Source of the DNA: Gammaproteobacteria bacterium
GTDB taxonomy: Bacteria; Pseudomonadota; Gammaproteobacteria; HTCC5015
Assembly (NCBI GenBank): GCA_028284675.1
Contig: JANQRI010000014.1
Span: 1 to 64,000, forward strand
Direction of reading: 5' to 3'
DNA length: 64,000 bases
A program made the position numbers and the translations under genes. The first letter of the stretch is position 1; every line of letters starts with the position of its first letter. The notes beneath the pieces are model-generated. The model was not told where the DNA came from. It made no database searches and saw only the letters and a list, made by a program, of their open reading frames with translations. Below are positions 55,501 through 62,519 of the stretch, in pieces.

Positions 55501-58071
55501 TTCATTTAGCAGTGGGGCATCATTAACCCATAAACCACGGGTATCTATAAGTGCATTGGCACCTAATGTTACCGGCTTATTCAGCACAAAATCAGGGCCG
55601 TTCACGTCTACATAGAACTGCCCACCCATCGAAACATTCTCAACTGTTTCAAAACTCACCGTCCCTCCAGGTGAGCGAATTGCACCATCCATCGTGATAC
55701 CGGCAGCAGCGGTCACGTCAAGCATACTGCCGGCCGGCAAACTCAACTCGGTTCCTTCAGCTATCGTCACAGCATAGTTTCTGGATTCAATAACGAACCG
55801 ACTGACACCGCTATCATTAAACTGCGCTTCAGACAGTTGCACGTCTATCGCTCTTAATTCTTGTGGGTTGAGCCCGGGGCCCGCCGGGTTATTCGGCCCC
55901 TGGAGTAACCTTTGGTTGATATCGAACGCGACTGAGTCAGCCGCCTGACTAATATTGATACCCTGTAAATTTAACGACAGTTGAAATAATCCACCGAGTG
56001 GGAAATTACCAGCTCCAGGTTGACGCTGAAACGGCCCGGCAATTGTGTCTGCTTTAATATCACCTTGTAAAAACGCAGCCTGTGTCTGAATAAATACACT
56101 GCCGGCCGCAGCACCTTGATCATAGGCTTCGACAAACTCTCCCCGACTGCTATTCAAAAAAGTATTCTGGAAATTCTCGGTAATATTCCAGCGCTCGTGG
56201 AATTTAAACGCCTCGCCTAATAAACCGTCATAGATACGATTCGGATCGGCATCACCGATATCATAAACCTGACCTTCGGATACCAGTTTGGTCGTTTGGA
56301 TAAACCCTGACTCATAATGCGTATTACCTCCGGATACATCGATTAACGAATCCGGTTGTTGAATCACCTCACCTTCAGAACGCAGCACAACACTGCCGCC
56401 GGTTGTTAAGCGTTCCGCTACGGTACGCGGAATACTTGCAAGCGCCGGCTCGATGTTTGCTATCGGCGTGCCACGACGCACATCCACCCGCACAGTCGCC
56501 CCATCCAGGATACCATCCCGCTGACGCGGTGAGTCGGCCAGTTCATTACCCCGTAATTCCAGCTCCACAACATTACGCTCAGCCGGCAATACAACCTCGG
56601 CACCGGACACATCAATCAGGCTGCCACTCTCCAACAGAATACGACTACCGGTAAGATCCCGGTCATCCAGGTTAACCGCGTTATAATTGAAATTATTATT
56701 TTCATCAAAAGCCTGATCAGGTGCACTGACCGCATGCAAAAACACTTCACCGCCGGACGCGGTGATTCTTGCATTCTGCTGCAAAGTGATTGTCTCACCG
56801 ACGACTTCAACCCCGGATAATAACTGCGCCTGTGCATCCGGCGCGGTTACATCACTAGCAAGCTCAGGTAAAACCTCAGTAACACTGTTACGGCCAAAGC
56901 GGACTTCACCCGCCTGTTGTGCGATTCTGTTCCTGGTTAAATTGCTGTTCTCAATATTGGACAGTGCAGGCTTTTCATCCAGCAATGCAGACACCACATT
57001 AACATTACCGGCACCGGTATCATCACGTTCCAGTGTGTCACGCGCAATCAAACGTATACTGCCGTTAAAATCGACTGAAGTTGTTGCGGTAATCCGGCCC
57101 TCCTGATTAACCGCCATGCCGGCCAACGTGACATTGCCCCGTTCAGCGATAATCTCACCCAGGTTTGTGACATCACCACCGGTTTCAACCTCAACCAATA
57201 AACCTCTCAAGCCCGGATCATCTGAAAACACCAAAAACGCTTCGTCCTGCGCTGCAGCCAACACTGTTTGCCCACCCGGTGTTTGAATACGGCCCTCATT
57301 AAGAATATTTGGCGCGACCGCAACCACACCGTTGAGCGTCGTGGTTTGGAGCTCAGCGCCCTCCAGAATCACAATATCACCCGGCTGCGCGGTGCTGTTA
57401 TCAACTAACTGAGGAATACCGTTATCATCAAGCCTCAAAACCCGTGCGCCGTTGACTGCGGCCGCACTCAGTGCCGGCAAACCGTTATCCCCCTGATTAA
57501 TCGCCTGGGTAATTGAAGAATCAATAAACAACTGGTTATCAACATCCAGCGTCGATGCCAGCAACGAGCCCAGATTAACCTCAGATTCAGGGCCAAACAA
57601 AATCCCGTTCGGGTTTATCAAATAGATACCGCCATTCGCGCTTAGCCTGCCCAAAATATGGCTGGGGCTCGCATTCGCATCGACTTTATTCAAAGCAACT
57701 GAAGTATCTTCCGGCTGCACGAACCGAACTTCATAACCCTCGGCAATATCGAAACTTTCCCAGTTTAATATCACTTTACCGGTTTGCTGATCGATCAGCA
57801 TGACCCGGCCATCAATCAGCGCAGTGGAATCAGCGGGGTTACCGGACAATTCGCCGAATTCAATCCAATCCTGTGTGCTGCTGGATACCGGTAAATTCGG
57901 AATTCCGGCCGGTGCCTGATAAGGCACACCACTGACCCAAACCCGCGGTGATGCCTGCAAGGAAGCATGACCGCTGAACAACACCAGGCCGGCAGCAGTT
58001 ATCAAATGCAACAATACAGGAGTCCGTCGTATACAAAACAGCTTAACACTTCGGCAAACCGATAGGATCAT
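46570..58071 (-). CDS. Giant TpsA exoprotein (filamentous haemagglutinin-like, DUF3739-type C-terminus)
   Basis: This is a 3833-residue secreted protein. After the signal peptide (ending near GHASLQASPR) comes the TPS secretion domain at ~40-300, with the hallmark NPNGILFG and SANGGIYL. The central ~3000 residues are a repetitive beta-helix rich in G, S, N and D (patterns such as GSLIDVSGG, LTAGSLIDSSGGGW). The C-terminal region has the signature of the FHA-associated DUF3739 group: FALDGGDILLWSSAGNIDAG, QEVLGADNI and the end VTVEVIGLGE. By eye the mature protein contains no cysteine, as expected for export unfolded. It is secreted by the TpsB encoded next. Probable role: adhesin or matrix fibre. 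Confidence 0.92.
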   Translation of the reverse strand: MILSVCRSVKLFCIRRTPVLLHLITAAGLVLFSGHASLQASPRVWVSGVPYQAPAGIPNLPVSSSTQDWIEFGELSGNPADSTALIDGRVMLIDQQTGKVILNWESFDIAEGYEVRFVQPEDTSVALNKVDANASPSHILGRLSANGGIYLINPNGILFGPESEVNLGSLLASTLDVDNQLFIDSSITQAINQGDNGLPALSAAAVNGARVLRLDDNGIPQLVDNSTAQPGDIVILEGAELQTTTLNGVVAVAPNILNEGRIQTPGGQTVLAAAQDEAFLVFSDDPGLRGLLVEVETGGDVTNLGEIIAERGNVTLAGMAVNQEGRITATTSVDFNGSIRLIARDTLERDDTGAGNVNVVSALLDEKPALSNIENSNLTRNRIAQQAGEVRFGRNSVTEVLPELASDVTAPDAQAQLLSGVEVVGETITLQQNARITASGGEVFLHAVSAPDQAFDENNNFNYNAVNLDDRDLTGSRILLESGSLIDVSGAEVVLPAERNVVELELRGNELADSPRQRDGILDGATVRVDVRRGTPIANIEPALASIPRTVAERLTTGGSVVLRSEGEVIQQPDSLIDVSGGNTHYESGFIQTTKLVSEGQVYDIGDADPNRIYDGLLGEAFKFHERWNITENFQNTFLNSSRGEFVEAYDQGAAAGSVFIQTQAAFLQGDIKADTIAGPFQRQPGAGNFPLGGLFQLSLNLQGINISQAADSVAFDINQRLLQGPNNPAGPGLNPQELRAIDVQLSEAQFNDSGVSRFVIESRNYAVTIAEGTELSLPAGSMLDVTAAAGITMDGAIRSPGGTVSFETVENVSMGGQFYVDVNGPDFVLNKPVTLGANALIDTRGLWVNDAPLLNEALGLGRPDTPLWIDGGEVNLDARGDLILTAGSLIDSSGGGWLDANGDITAGTGGDISLSAVERRQENIANVQGVELRLDGDIRSFAFYRGGTLSLTAPSVFITDGDASGAPGNALVLDSVFFRSGGFSAYDVSASASSQASSVFTVAGDADIRLQAENFLLPEVFGSTNNGPLVALSGSNAEGGLISQDLALLPTGADLSQAVSRGILPDDQRLPVDIAFTLNNSPDPSLVPGAQESLLRFDTGARIITDAGASVEMLANTSLFLNGVIEAPAGRISLSLFDTSSGEPYQTNNIDDVGIWLGADSRLSTASVFIPEPDPLGLRRGQALDAGSVELSVNRGFIIAEQGATIDVSADVYTTDAFVPLPFGIGAGIQEQQVTADAGTISLTAAEGILFDGEFIADAYKPGGAAGGELLIALDPSARSVPAADTNSPPIDFNFPGISFTGRDIILRENVNQPLIPSGLDAAAFGRDDSIPEQLNGVAVFDTARLSEAGFDSYGFTSVFTAQPSLAQQAQGAVASSGAGQIIFEGDVVLGARERIGLNATSIAAQDGRALVTAPYISIGFDDPDQSGTPAETVTEEISGGHGELVFLASAPESLVGQPALDIYAQLDGQATTDLLSALQNPEANGLIDLIGNVSTQGADQVIIASGGDIRTRGILSGGQGDDARFLGRFETFGDLTLQADQVYPATLSEYILATGQRRLTDFIVPDPDNPSNTLVLPTTSAEAYDFLAGVLFEGGTFTRVETIDNVPTDVERQIVGVVESVFGNPDATLTILPGSGGTPLLSAGGRLILDSPNIEHAGVLKAPLGRVVFNARPQSGEGSVTILPGSLTSVSAEDQIIPFGEIDGVGDWVYLPSPGESGIGLRLFDQASGGAPEKNVLINSSNIDLQSGAGIDLSGGGDLLAYQFIPGPGGSQDVLSLANAGESFAILPGLDPGYAPFDANSYSDFTVPDANATDIFRFASRPGDSVFLNGAGDLPAGEYAVLPPRYALLPGAFLITPVPDSSGLQAGRSLRRLDGAPVVAGRFTVTNSGIQDSLLSGFIVESGETVGTRSEYEVSLANTFFADQGDELNLSIPNDAGSLTLLAERSLNIEADFISTVGEQGRGSRLDISSDELAVVNRFDSSSSAVQILDTQLSSINVESILLGGRRSLDQAGTRINVQTRQVTVAENAQVSAPSITLAATQQVQVESGARLIAAGDVASQGQNLTLIDSGALLRVSAGEQVTFTNQAAGSTMGDLMLSENAQVVVDDGSVLFFSTNNTEINGDILMDGGSLNIGAGLVSLGEVENVSQGLVFDNQDLAALSVDELILTSTGSIDLYGNIDLSFSDVELVAESLIGFGDAGDIATLAAANRLTLSSPVQVSGDTAPVVNGTGTGALNISANELVLGAGEFGVAGFERVGFTGTGAVVGDGRGRFTIVGNNEFSLQTPLITATGGASTQLRSDGLLTVAALGSLPGNAGNDFNQGLGARIALSGDALSYSGTTELASGQLSLEATGINGDLLVQSGALIDTSGRAIQFDDINVASRGGIASFRSAQGDIIIESGATINVSGVEGENGGDAGAVSLEALQGQVTLAGELLAAAGDNARGGRFSLQLDQLGDFAALNDQVQAGNFTEAFILRLGNGDLNIAATDIIAARAVTLTTDNGGITLGGTIDAAGAEAGRVNLNSNGDLVLAAGSRILANAQTTGETGGSVFLSSTGGGLILDDNALINVSGGDGMADGQVHFRVSRTNAGLPLVIDNVNGGSLNGIAGDGVATLSATPAFFANAIQGAERIDVEAFKVYADPAQVDQALMNSIRNETIAFMNNADSLETALFGVFDRNDRFHLQAGIEIRSGSDLTVTDPIDFGEGLGGEFDIFGNMGGDPEVTGSAWRFNEALATETVGGVDFEFFSNGEAGFFTLRTEGDLNINASVSDGFADVFSTTAFANVQELKNEQSGWSYRLIGGADLASADLLATAVNGTGGLSLANDVILRSSTGDIDIAAAGDVSFGNNAVLYAAGRDTGAGSFDAWVAAQAFPFDQVDNSVIAGATYPEDGGDIRLYAGGNITGSDSQQFFAAWLQRIGSATDGIGGVFADTTPTTWTIVPEDFRQDIASFGGGNITIESAGDIVNLSVSAPTTGKQAGQIEDPTATVARFITNEVLVQGGGDLSVTAGNDILSGRFLLGQGEARIRAGGDIIAAEAGQDTVLALAEGSYALNAGGSIDIASVFNPTLLRPSTLQQGRGSNIALREVQSHFFTYSEDSAAAFTALSGDIRFANRVNVPANPSVFGVDASDLRSFVSEYYPGTVEATALQGNIELLGRQMNLFPSAQGGVSFLAAGSVSSVTDTVINISDADINFLPNISNPLNIVTSAQVGFSTSIESAFSLVDDDTRFNEKLIIHAPTPVHINDREPVRFVARDGDVSGFQLFSPKQTLVTAGRDISDVNFEFQHVDLRDISVLQAGRDIVFETPRQRNTNLLQNAGSDLGIEIGGPGRLDLIAGRDVALGTSGGVRSIGNFNNPNLLTALGFGPESGADISVLAGIGGVAEYAEYAGFAENYLAPFVEPAGFDNSGQLIDFVLSGAFQGDLVAFVSDETRVDYRGQSEDPLAAAREDMRSLPLFTQQKIAFQAVSVRRDNYAGDLIEFVTSERFAGNIAAAVETQLAQNGNPVSVSGRQQAIDILSGMSLTEQHAIALAAYNAAPVNAQRELVLQAYFNEIRQGGVEDLTGAIDDPTRDGFPRSFAAIQTLFPASADNGSAYQGDIGLVFSTIQTQQGGDINLLAPGGGIDVGLAAGGSSISKDASELGVIALRIGDINAAVDNDINVNRARVFALDGGDILLWSSAGNIDAGRGPQTALSIPPPRVTEQGIDFQAAVAGSGIRNSRFTAERAPGGVFLFAPGGIVDAGDAGIGSQGDVLIAAQEVLGADNIDVGGISIGVPVATGVSASLAAASTAGTTASDSAEDSVSGDLAEGQLDDQGVAFVTVEVIGLGE

Positions 58072-58320
58072 AGAAATTTCCTGAGTAATCTAGAGTTCAA
58101 TATGAATAGCCCGGATCAAATTCGACACATGCTGCCAAACATGCTGAGTATAGGGGTGAAAAATGACAGAACCATGACCCCGGCCCACAGCAATATAGCC
58201 GGCCGGCGAAATATTAAAGATGCCGACAGAAAAACAAATCAGGTTGTATAATATTTAAGGCCCAGCACAAAATAACATCGTTTACCAACTGATATTTATA
58301 AGTTTTTTCACAAAACCATA

Positions 58321-59238
58321 TCAACGTAAACCAACCACTGGTGGCGGCGGTACAATATCCAGCAGAATAAATTCAGTAATCAATACCTCATTTGGCAACA
58401 AGTGCTTACCATGACCTTTATCGCCAAACCCCAGCTCAGGTGACAAATAAACCCGGTAATGGCCGCCTTTCTTCATAAGCAGAAACAATTCACGCCAACC
58501 TTCGGGAATACGGCCCCGTAATGCCAACGTTTCACTATGTCCATGCTCGGCCGAGTTGTAATAAAAATCGCTATCCGGTTTTGTGTGAATATAATTGACT
58601 GTCACCATATCAACCGGCCTGGGTTTGGGACCCTCACCTTCTTTTATAATCTCATACTGCAAGCCGCTGGGCGTCACGATCACATTTTCACGCGCAGCAT
58701 TCTTTTCCAAAAACGCTTTTGATTTCGCAAGCCTCTCATCGGCACCAAGCATACGTTGCTGGCGATAATAGCTTCTCACCAGTATCGTGGCTTTAGCCAC
58801 TTTCGGCGAAGAAACCTTCCTTTTATAACCACGCTTAAAGCCTTTCATAAACGCATCTGGATCTATTGCTTTCAGCTGCTGTTGAGATATCGCACCGAGA
58901 ATCAGACCCTGTTGATAACTGGCTTCAGACAAGACCTGCTTATCCGGCCTGGATTGATCGCGGACAGGTTTACCTGCATCAGAAAAAATACGGACCTTGT
59001 CTGCTGCAAACTGTAACTCTTCTGTATTCGGCGGCTGACGATAAGCCTGCTCCAGACCAAGCCGCAGCTGTTTTAAATCGATACCGCGTTTGCGCGCCTT
59101 AAGTTCCGCACCTTTGATCAAGCCCTGTGCCCGACTCACCTCCTGTAATGTTATCGGTGCATCCTGCTCCGCCATCACCGGAGCCGTCACAAAAACCATC
59201 ATAAAGCAACACAATAAAAAGCGGCGCATAAAACTCAA
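58321..59238 (-). CDS. FKBP-type peptidyl-prolyl isomerase, periplasmic
   Basis: This is a 305-residue protein. A signal peptide (FLLCCFMMVFVTAPVMA) is followed by an N-terminal helical domain of the FkpA type at ~25-170 and a C-terminal FKBP domain at ~190-300 (VTVNYIHTKPDS, PEGWRELFLLMKKGG, YLSPELGFGDKG). Several pocket residues differ from the canonical FKBP pattern; FDSS is replaced by YYNSAE, so isomerase strength is uncertain. It lies 249 bp upstream of tpsA in the same direction, so it may help periplasmic passage of the giant exoprotein; that is inference. Confidence 0.85.
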   Translation of the reverse strand: MSFMRRFLLCCFMMVFVTAPVMAEQDAPITLQEVSRAQGLIKGAELKARKRGIDLKQLRLGLEQAYRQPPNTEELQFAADKVRIFSDAGKPVRDQSRPDKQVLSEASYQQGLILGAISQQQLKAIDPDAFMKGFKRGYKRKVSSPKVAKATILVRSYYRQQRMLGADERLAKSKAFLEKNAARENVIVTPSGLQYEIIKEGEGPKPRPVDMVTVNYIHTKPDSDFYYNSAEHGHSETLALRGRIPEGWRELFLLMKKGGHYRVYLSPELGFGDKGHGKHLLPNEVLITEFILLDIVPPPPVVGLR

Positions 59239-59332
59239 CCCTCAGATCAAAAAACTCCTGAAAGGTAATTAATAATTGTTTCAAAAAAATGATCTTCGCA
59301 GATAACCCTATGCTTAGTTTTTTGAGTTAATG

Positions 59333-59362
59333 AAAAAAAGACCCGGCCAAAGCCGGGTCTTT
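59333..59362 (-). terminator. Intrinsic terminator after the PstS-like gene
   Basis: Arms AAAGACCCGGC (59337-59347) and GCCGGGTCTTT (59352-59362) are exact reverse complements around a 4-base loop. Read on the minus strand, the hairpin runs into a T-run. It lies 60 bp after the stop of the 59422-60966 gene and separates that unit from the FKBP gene. Confidence 0.92.
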
Positions 59363-59421
59363 AGTTACGCAGGCATTGCACCTGCGCCGAATATTATTTT
59401 TTTAACTTCGTGGATTCGAGC

Positions 59422-60966
59422 TTACGGAGACCACGGAGTTGCAGTGTTGACTTGAGGCGTACGGCACGCGCTTAACAGACCGCCACCGGCATGAGTTGAA
59501 GTAGCCACCGGGTTAGCAGGGCTTATCGGAATGCTGGGAACGTTACCGGGAATTGTGTTAAGAGCAACCAGGCCTGAAGCGCCAAAAGATTGGGTGAAAC
59601 TGCCGGTTACCAATGCACCAACTGAAGCAGCACCACCAGTTCCGCTTAACAAAGTGCGCTGCACATCGATCGCATTTTCATCTCCAGTTGACAACCAGCT
59701 CCAAACCGACTCAACCCAGTTGAAATAATGTGTACGAATCACTTCCTCAACGGTCGGCGCAGCACCATCCACTTTAATAAAGCGGTAGTTATCGCCGTTA
59801 CCGACGTTATTCTGAGTGGACTGGATACCAATTGCCCATCGCTGTGTAGCAGGAGCAGTGGTGTCAGAGAAAGCCTGAATGCAGTCACGCATATCACTGG
59901 AACCGGAAGTTTCAATGATAGCCGGTGCGACACCAATCGGCGGGTTGGTATTTTGCCAGTTGCTGAATGCATTGGTTGTAGTATCACTGAACGGCGTGTT
60001 ATCCGGCAGCTGATCCTGCGCTTCCAAAGTGCAAGGCGCATTCAGGAACTTAACACGAAACTGAGTGTTGGTTCCGGAAGTTGCAACACGACGGCAAGCA
60101 CGAACACGGGTGTCTGACGGGATAGGGAAAGTGACAGTGTCATATCCCGGGCAGCTACCGTTGGCTACCAAATCAGCCACAGCATCAGACAAAGGCACCA
60201 TATCGCCTGCAAAATTAGGAACAAAAATCAAGTCCCAGTTTTCAATTGCACCGTTGAAAATGCTCGCGATAACTGATTTGGTCAAACCAGGCATGTTGTC
60301 CACATCTTCAGCACCGACTGTCAAGCCCTGAACACATTGCAATGCATTGCGCAGATTCAATGAAACCGGAGTATTAAAGATCGTACCCCAGATCGCATTG
60401 TCGACGACTGGCAGGCCGTTGCATACGCTACCGGCAGGCTGAGGCAATTTATTGAACTCCAGATCAGACAAACCACCGTCGGATGAACGCGGTGAAGTGT
60501 TCGGGCAAAGATAGTTACCATCGCCGGCAACCGGATCACCACCGGTACCATCATCAACACAAGTGCCGTCTACCAATACCTGATCAATCGCTGCATCACA
60601 CAGACCTAAAGGACCCTGGCCTGAACCACCGGCAGAACGCTTATAGATCAATACATCCAGCGCACTGTCAGAGTTGGTGTCCAAAGCAGCCAGGCTGCCG
60701 TCACCATCAGTGTCGGTTAAGTTGGACAACAGAATTGTACAGAAATATGCATTGAAACCTTCAGGCTCGGAACTGCCGTCTTCATTGTAGAAATCCAAGG
60801 TACCGGTTTCACAAAGGCTTTCAATAAGATCACGAAGTGCTTCATCCTGTGCACTCGCACCTGACAATGTCACTTCAAGTTCAGGTGTTGTGGTCGGTGG
60901 TAATGCCATTACATGGCTGGATGCAAATGCAGCTGTTGCTGCAAGCAATACTGCTAATTTTTTCAT
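59422..60966 (-). CDS. Secreted PstS-like (periplasmic-binding-fold) protein
   Basis: This is a 514-residue protein with a clear signal peptide (MKKLAVLLAATAAFASSHVMA). The mature protein starts with LEVTLSGASAQDEALRDLIE and contains SIFNGAIENWDLI and RRVATSGTNTQFRV, which parallel the GKITNW and SGT binding segments of phosphate-binding PstS proteins. It has an even set of Cys and an acidic, Ca-site-like segment (DTDGDGSLAALDTNSDSALD). Phosphate binding is not proven. It follows the VPLPA-tail gene by 26 bp with a GGGAGA ribosome-binding site, so both are under the c-di-GMP riboswitch. Confidence 0.75.
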   Translation of the reverse strand: MKKLAVLLAATAAFASSHVMALPPTTTPELEVTLSGASAQDEALRDLIESLCETGTLDFYNEDGSSEPEGFNAYFCTILLSNLTDTDGDGSLAALDTNSDSALDVLIYKRSAGGSGQGPLGLCDAAIDQVLVDGTCVDDGTGGDPVAGDGNYLCPNTSPRSSDGGLSDLEFNKLPQPAGSVCNGLPVVDNAIWGTIFNTPVSLNLRNALQCVQGLTVGAEDVDNMPGLTKSVIASIFNGAIENWDLIFVPNFAGDMVPLSDAVADLVANGSCPGYDTVTFPIPSDTRVRACRRVATSGTNTQFRVKFLNAPCTLEAQDQLPDNTPFSDTTTNAFSNWQNTNPPIGVAPAIIETSGSSDMRDCIQAFSDTTAPATQRWAIGIQSTQNNVGNGDNYRFIKVDGAAPTVEEVIRTHYFNWVESVWSWLSTGDENAIDVQRTLLSGTGGAASVGALVTGSFTQSFGASGLVALNTIPGNVPSIPISPANPVATSTHAGGGLLSACRTPQVNTATPWSP

Positions 60967-60992
60967 TCAAAGTCTCCCAGGATATTTAGGAA

Positions 60993-61739
60993 TTAAGCCT
61001 GACGGCGGCGTGAAATCGCGCCCAAACCCAGCAGGCCGGATACAAACAACCAAACAGCCGCAGGAATCGGCACTGCACTTAAAGTCGCATTAGCCAGATC
61101 CAGATTCCATGCCACTTGAGTCGCCAACTCAGGAGCCACATCTACAAAGTTATCATCCAGGTGAATCCAATAAAGCATCAGCCCTTCATTAACGTTTGCA
61201 GAGTTTGCAAAACCCACTGTACTGCGGATATTGCTGTTGAATGCACCTGCTTCAAAACTTAAGATCGAACCTGTAACACCGGAAGTCGCACCGCCGTCAG
61301 TGCTGCCACCGATCGCAGGATCCAGATTCGCAACTGTCGCTAAATTGTTGAAAGCCGTTGCTGTGGCGGAAAGTGAACCAAAGTCCAGTGCAAACGGGTC
61401 AACAGCAGTAGTTACAGTACCGAACTGGCTGCCTGGCAGCAAAAAGTCCTGACCCGCAGCAACCAGGCTCCAGCTCAGATCTGCCTGGTTCGAACCGGAA
61501 AAAATACTCAATGCAGCCGCATCAAGGTTGAAAGAGTCCGTGAAGCTACCACCGGCACCGATAATATCCAGATAGTTGACTTCCAGATCCTGAACATATG
61601 AAACATCCAGGCTGGAATCATAAATGGTCAATACCAAATCGGAGTCAATAGTGTTACTTCCTACGGGTCCCTCTATTGCTGCATTAGCAGCACCGCTTAC
61701 TGCCAAAACAGCGGTAGCTAAAATAGCTTTAACTTTCAT
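60993..61739 (-). CDS. Secreted protein with VPLPA/PEP-CTERM sorting tail, riboswitch-controlled
   Basis: This is a 248-residue protein: signal peptide (AILATAVLAVSGAANAA), then a beta-rich domain with N/G/S bias and no recognised fold. The sorting tail has VPIPAAVWLFVSGLLGLGA followed by SRRRQA. It is an expected substrate of exosortase A. A very strong GGAGGTG ribosome-binding site precedes the ATG, and a GEMM riboswitch lies ~120 bases upstream in the leader. The gene downstream encodes the PstS-like secreted protein. Confidence 0.9.
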   Translation of the reverse strand: MKVKAILATAVLAVSGAANAAIEGPVGSNTIDSDLVLTIYDSSLDVSYVQDLEVNYLDIIGAGGSFTDSFNLDAAALSIFSGSNQADLSWSLVAAGQDFLLPGSQFGTVTTAVDPFALDFGSLSATATAFNNLATVANLDPAIGGSTDGGATSGVTGSILSFEAGAFNSNIRSTVGFANSANVNEGLMLYWIHLDDNFVDVAPELATQVAWNLDLANATLSAVPIPAAVWLFVSGLLGLGAISRRRQA

Positions 61740-61860
61740 TAAACACCTCCAAAAAAGATTTGTGATTGGATTGGTCTTTCCTCAGACTTCTCCACCGTTA
61801 CATCCGTGTACGAATACACTCCCTGCAGAAAACCTGAGAACAGGTATTCCCACAACGGCT

Positions 61861-61956
61861 GCAACTCGGCTGTCTTGTTTAATGAAACTGTTAAGACCCG
61901 TGGCTTTCCGGCCCTGCCTCGCGGCAGGTGTGGCTTTGCCGTGCCGGTTAATTCGC
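61861..61956 (-). ncRNA. Cyclic-di-GMP-I (GEMM) riboswitch
   Basis: Read on the minus strand, the leader shows the GEMM-I plan. A 5' strand GCGAAUU pairs with the closing GAGUUGC. GGCACGGCAAAGCC leads into helix P2, CCUGCC-GCGA-GGCAGG, with a GNRA tetraloop (61913-61928). Then GGAAAGCCACGGGUCUU opens helix P3 (GUCU..AGAC with inner GUUU/AAAC), followed by GACAGCCGAGUUGC. The AAAGCCACGGGUCU...GACAGCCG core is the family signature. Whether it is the c-di-GMP or the cGAMP-type variant depends on one base that I did not assign. The expression platform may involve the short hairpin ACCUG-UUCU-CAGGU followed by UUUUC, and GUGUA-UUCG-UACAC, downstream. Confidence 0.85.
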
Positions 61957-62519
61957 TGAAATGCGATGTCGCTTGCACCCAGAGAAGTCAACGGTGATCA
62001 AAAGTCTTGTGTTTTACCCGGCTACCTTTAATTAATTAACCGATTCGACCCGGTTCTTAACAGCCTTTGATCAACCGTTTATCCGACGCTGCTTGTTATA
62101 CAGAGTCCCGATTAAGGTGGCTTGACATGAATATGAATTTTTATTGACTGGATTGTTACAGTAATTGATTTCACTGCAAATTTACTAACAAACAAAGCTT
62201 ATATCCGAAAACTGTAAAGACTGCATTACAGTTTTAATATAAAAACAGTGACTATGAAAAATCTTGCTTCAATTTCCCATTTGTAATGCCATTGCGCAAT
62301 CTCGAAAAACTTGCAAGCACAATACCTTCAGCTCACACAAAAACCATATACACTATTAGTTGTATTTCTGATGAGCATGCCAGTGTTATTCAACTACGAT
62401 TGGAGCAATAACATTCAAGGCTGCAGGGATAACAAGTCCTTCACATTTCCTATCTAATGGCTATATGCACCGGATCAGACTAAAATAAATACTTCCTGAT
62501 ATTGCTTATATGCGACCTT
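61957..62519. other. Gene-free region between riboswitch and trmH
   Basis: This region has no credible gene. It must contain the minus-strand promoter for the riboswitch transcript; a TATAAC box in CTCTGTATAACAAG (minus strand, around 62095-62105) is a possible -10. It must also hold the plus-strand promoter for trmH. Several short ORFs cross it but have no homology-like features. Confidence 0.5.

Noticed and set aside
61739..61997. Short ORFs on both strands over the riboswitch
   Set aside because: The region is better explained by the structured GEMM leader; the ORFs have no family features.
62000..62110. A second, tandem GEMM riboswitch suggested by AGGTAGCCGGGT on the minus strand
   Set aside because: No P2 hairpin or AAAGCC core lies at the required distance upstream.
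62502..62519. TTG start for trmH
   Set aside because: The ATG at 62520 matches the family N-terminus; the six extra residues are not conserved.
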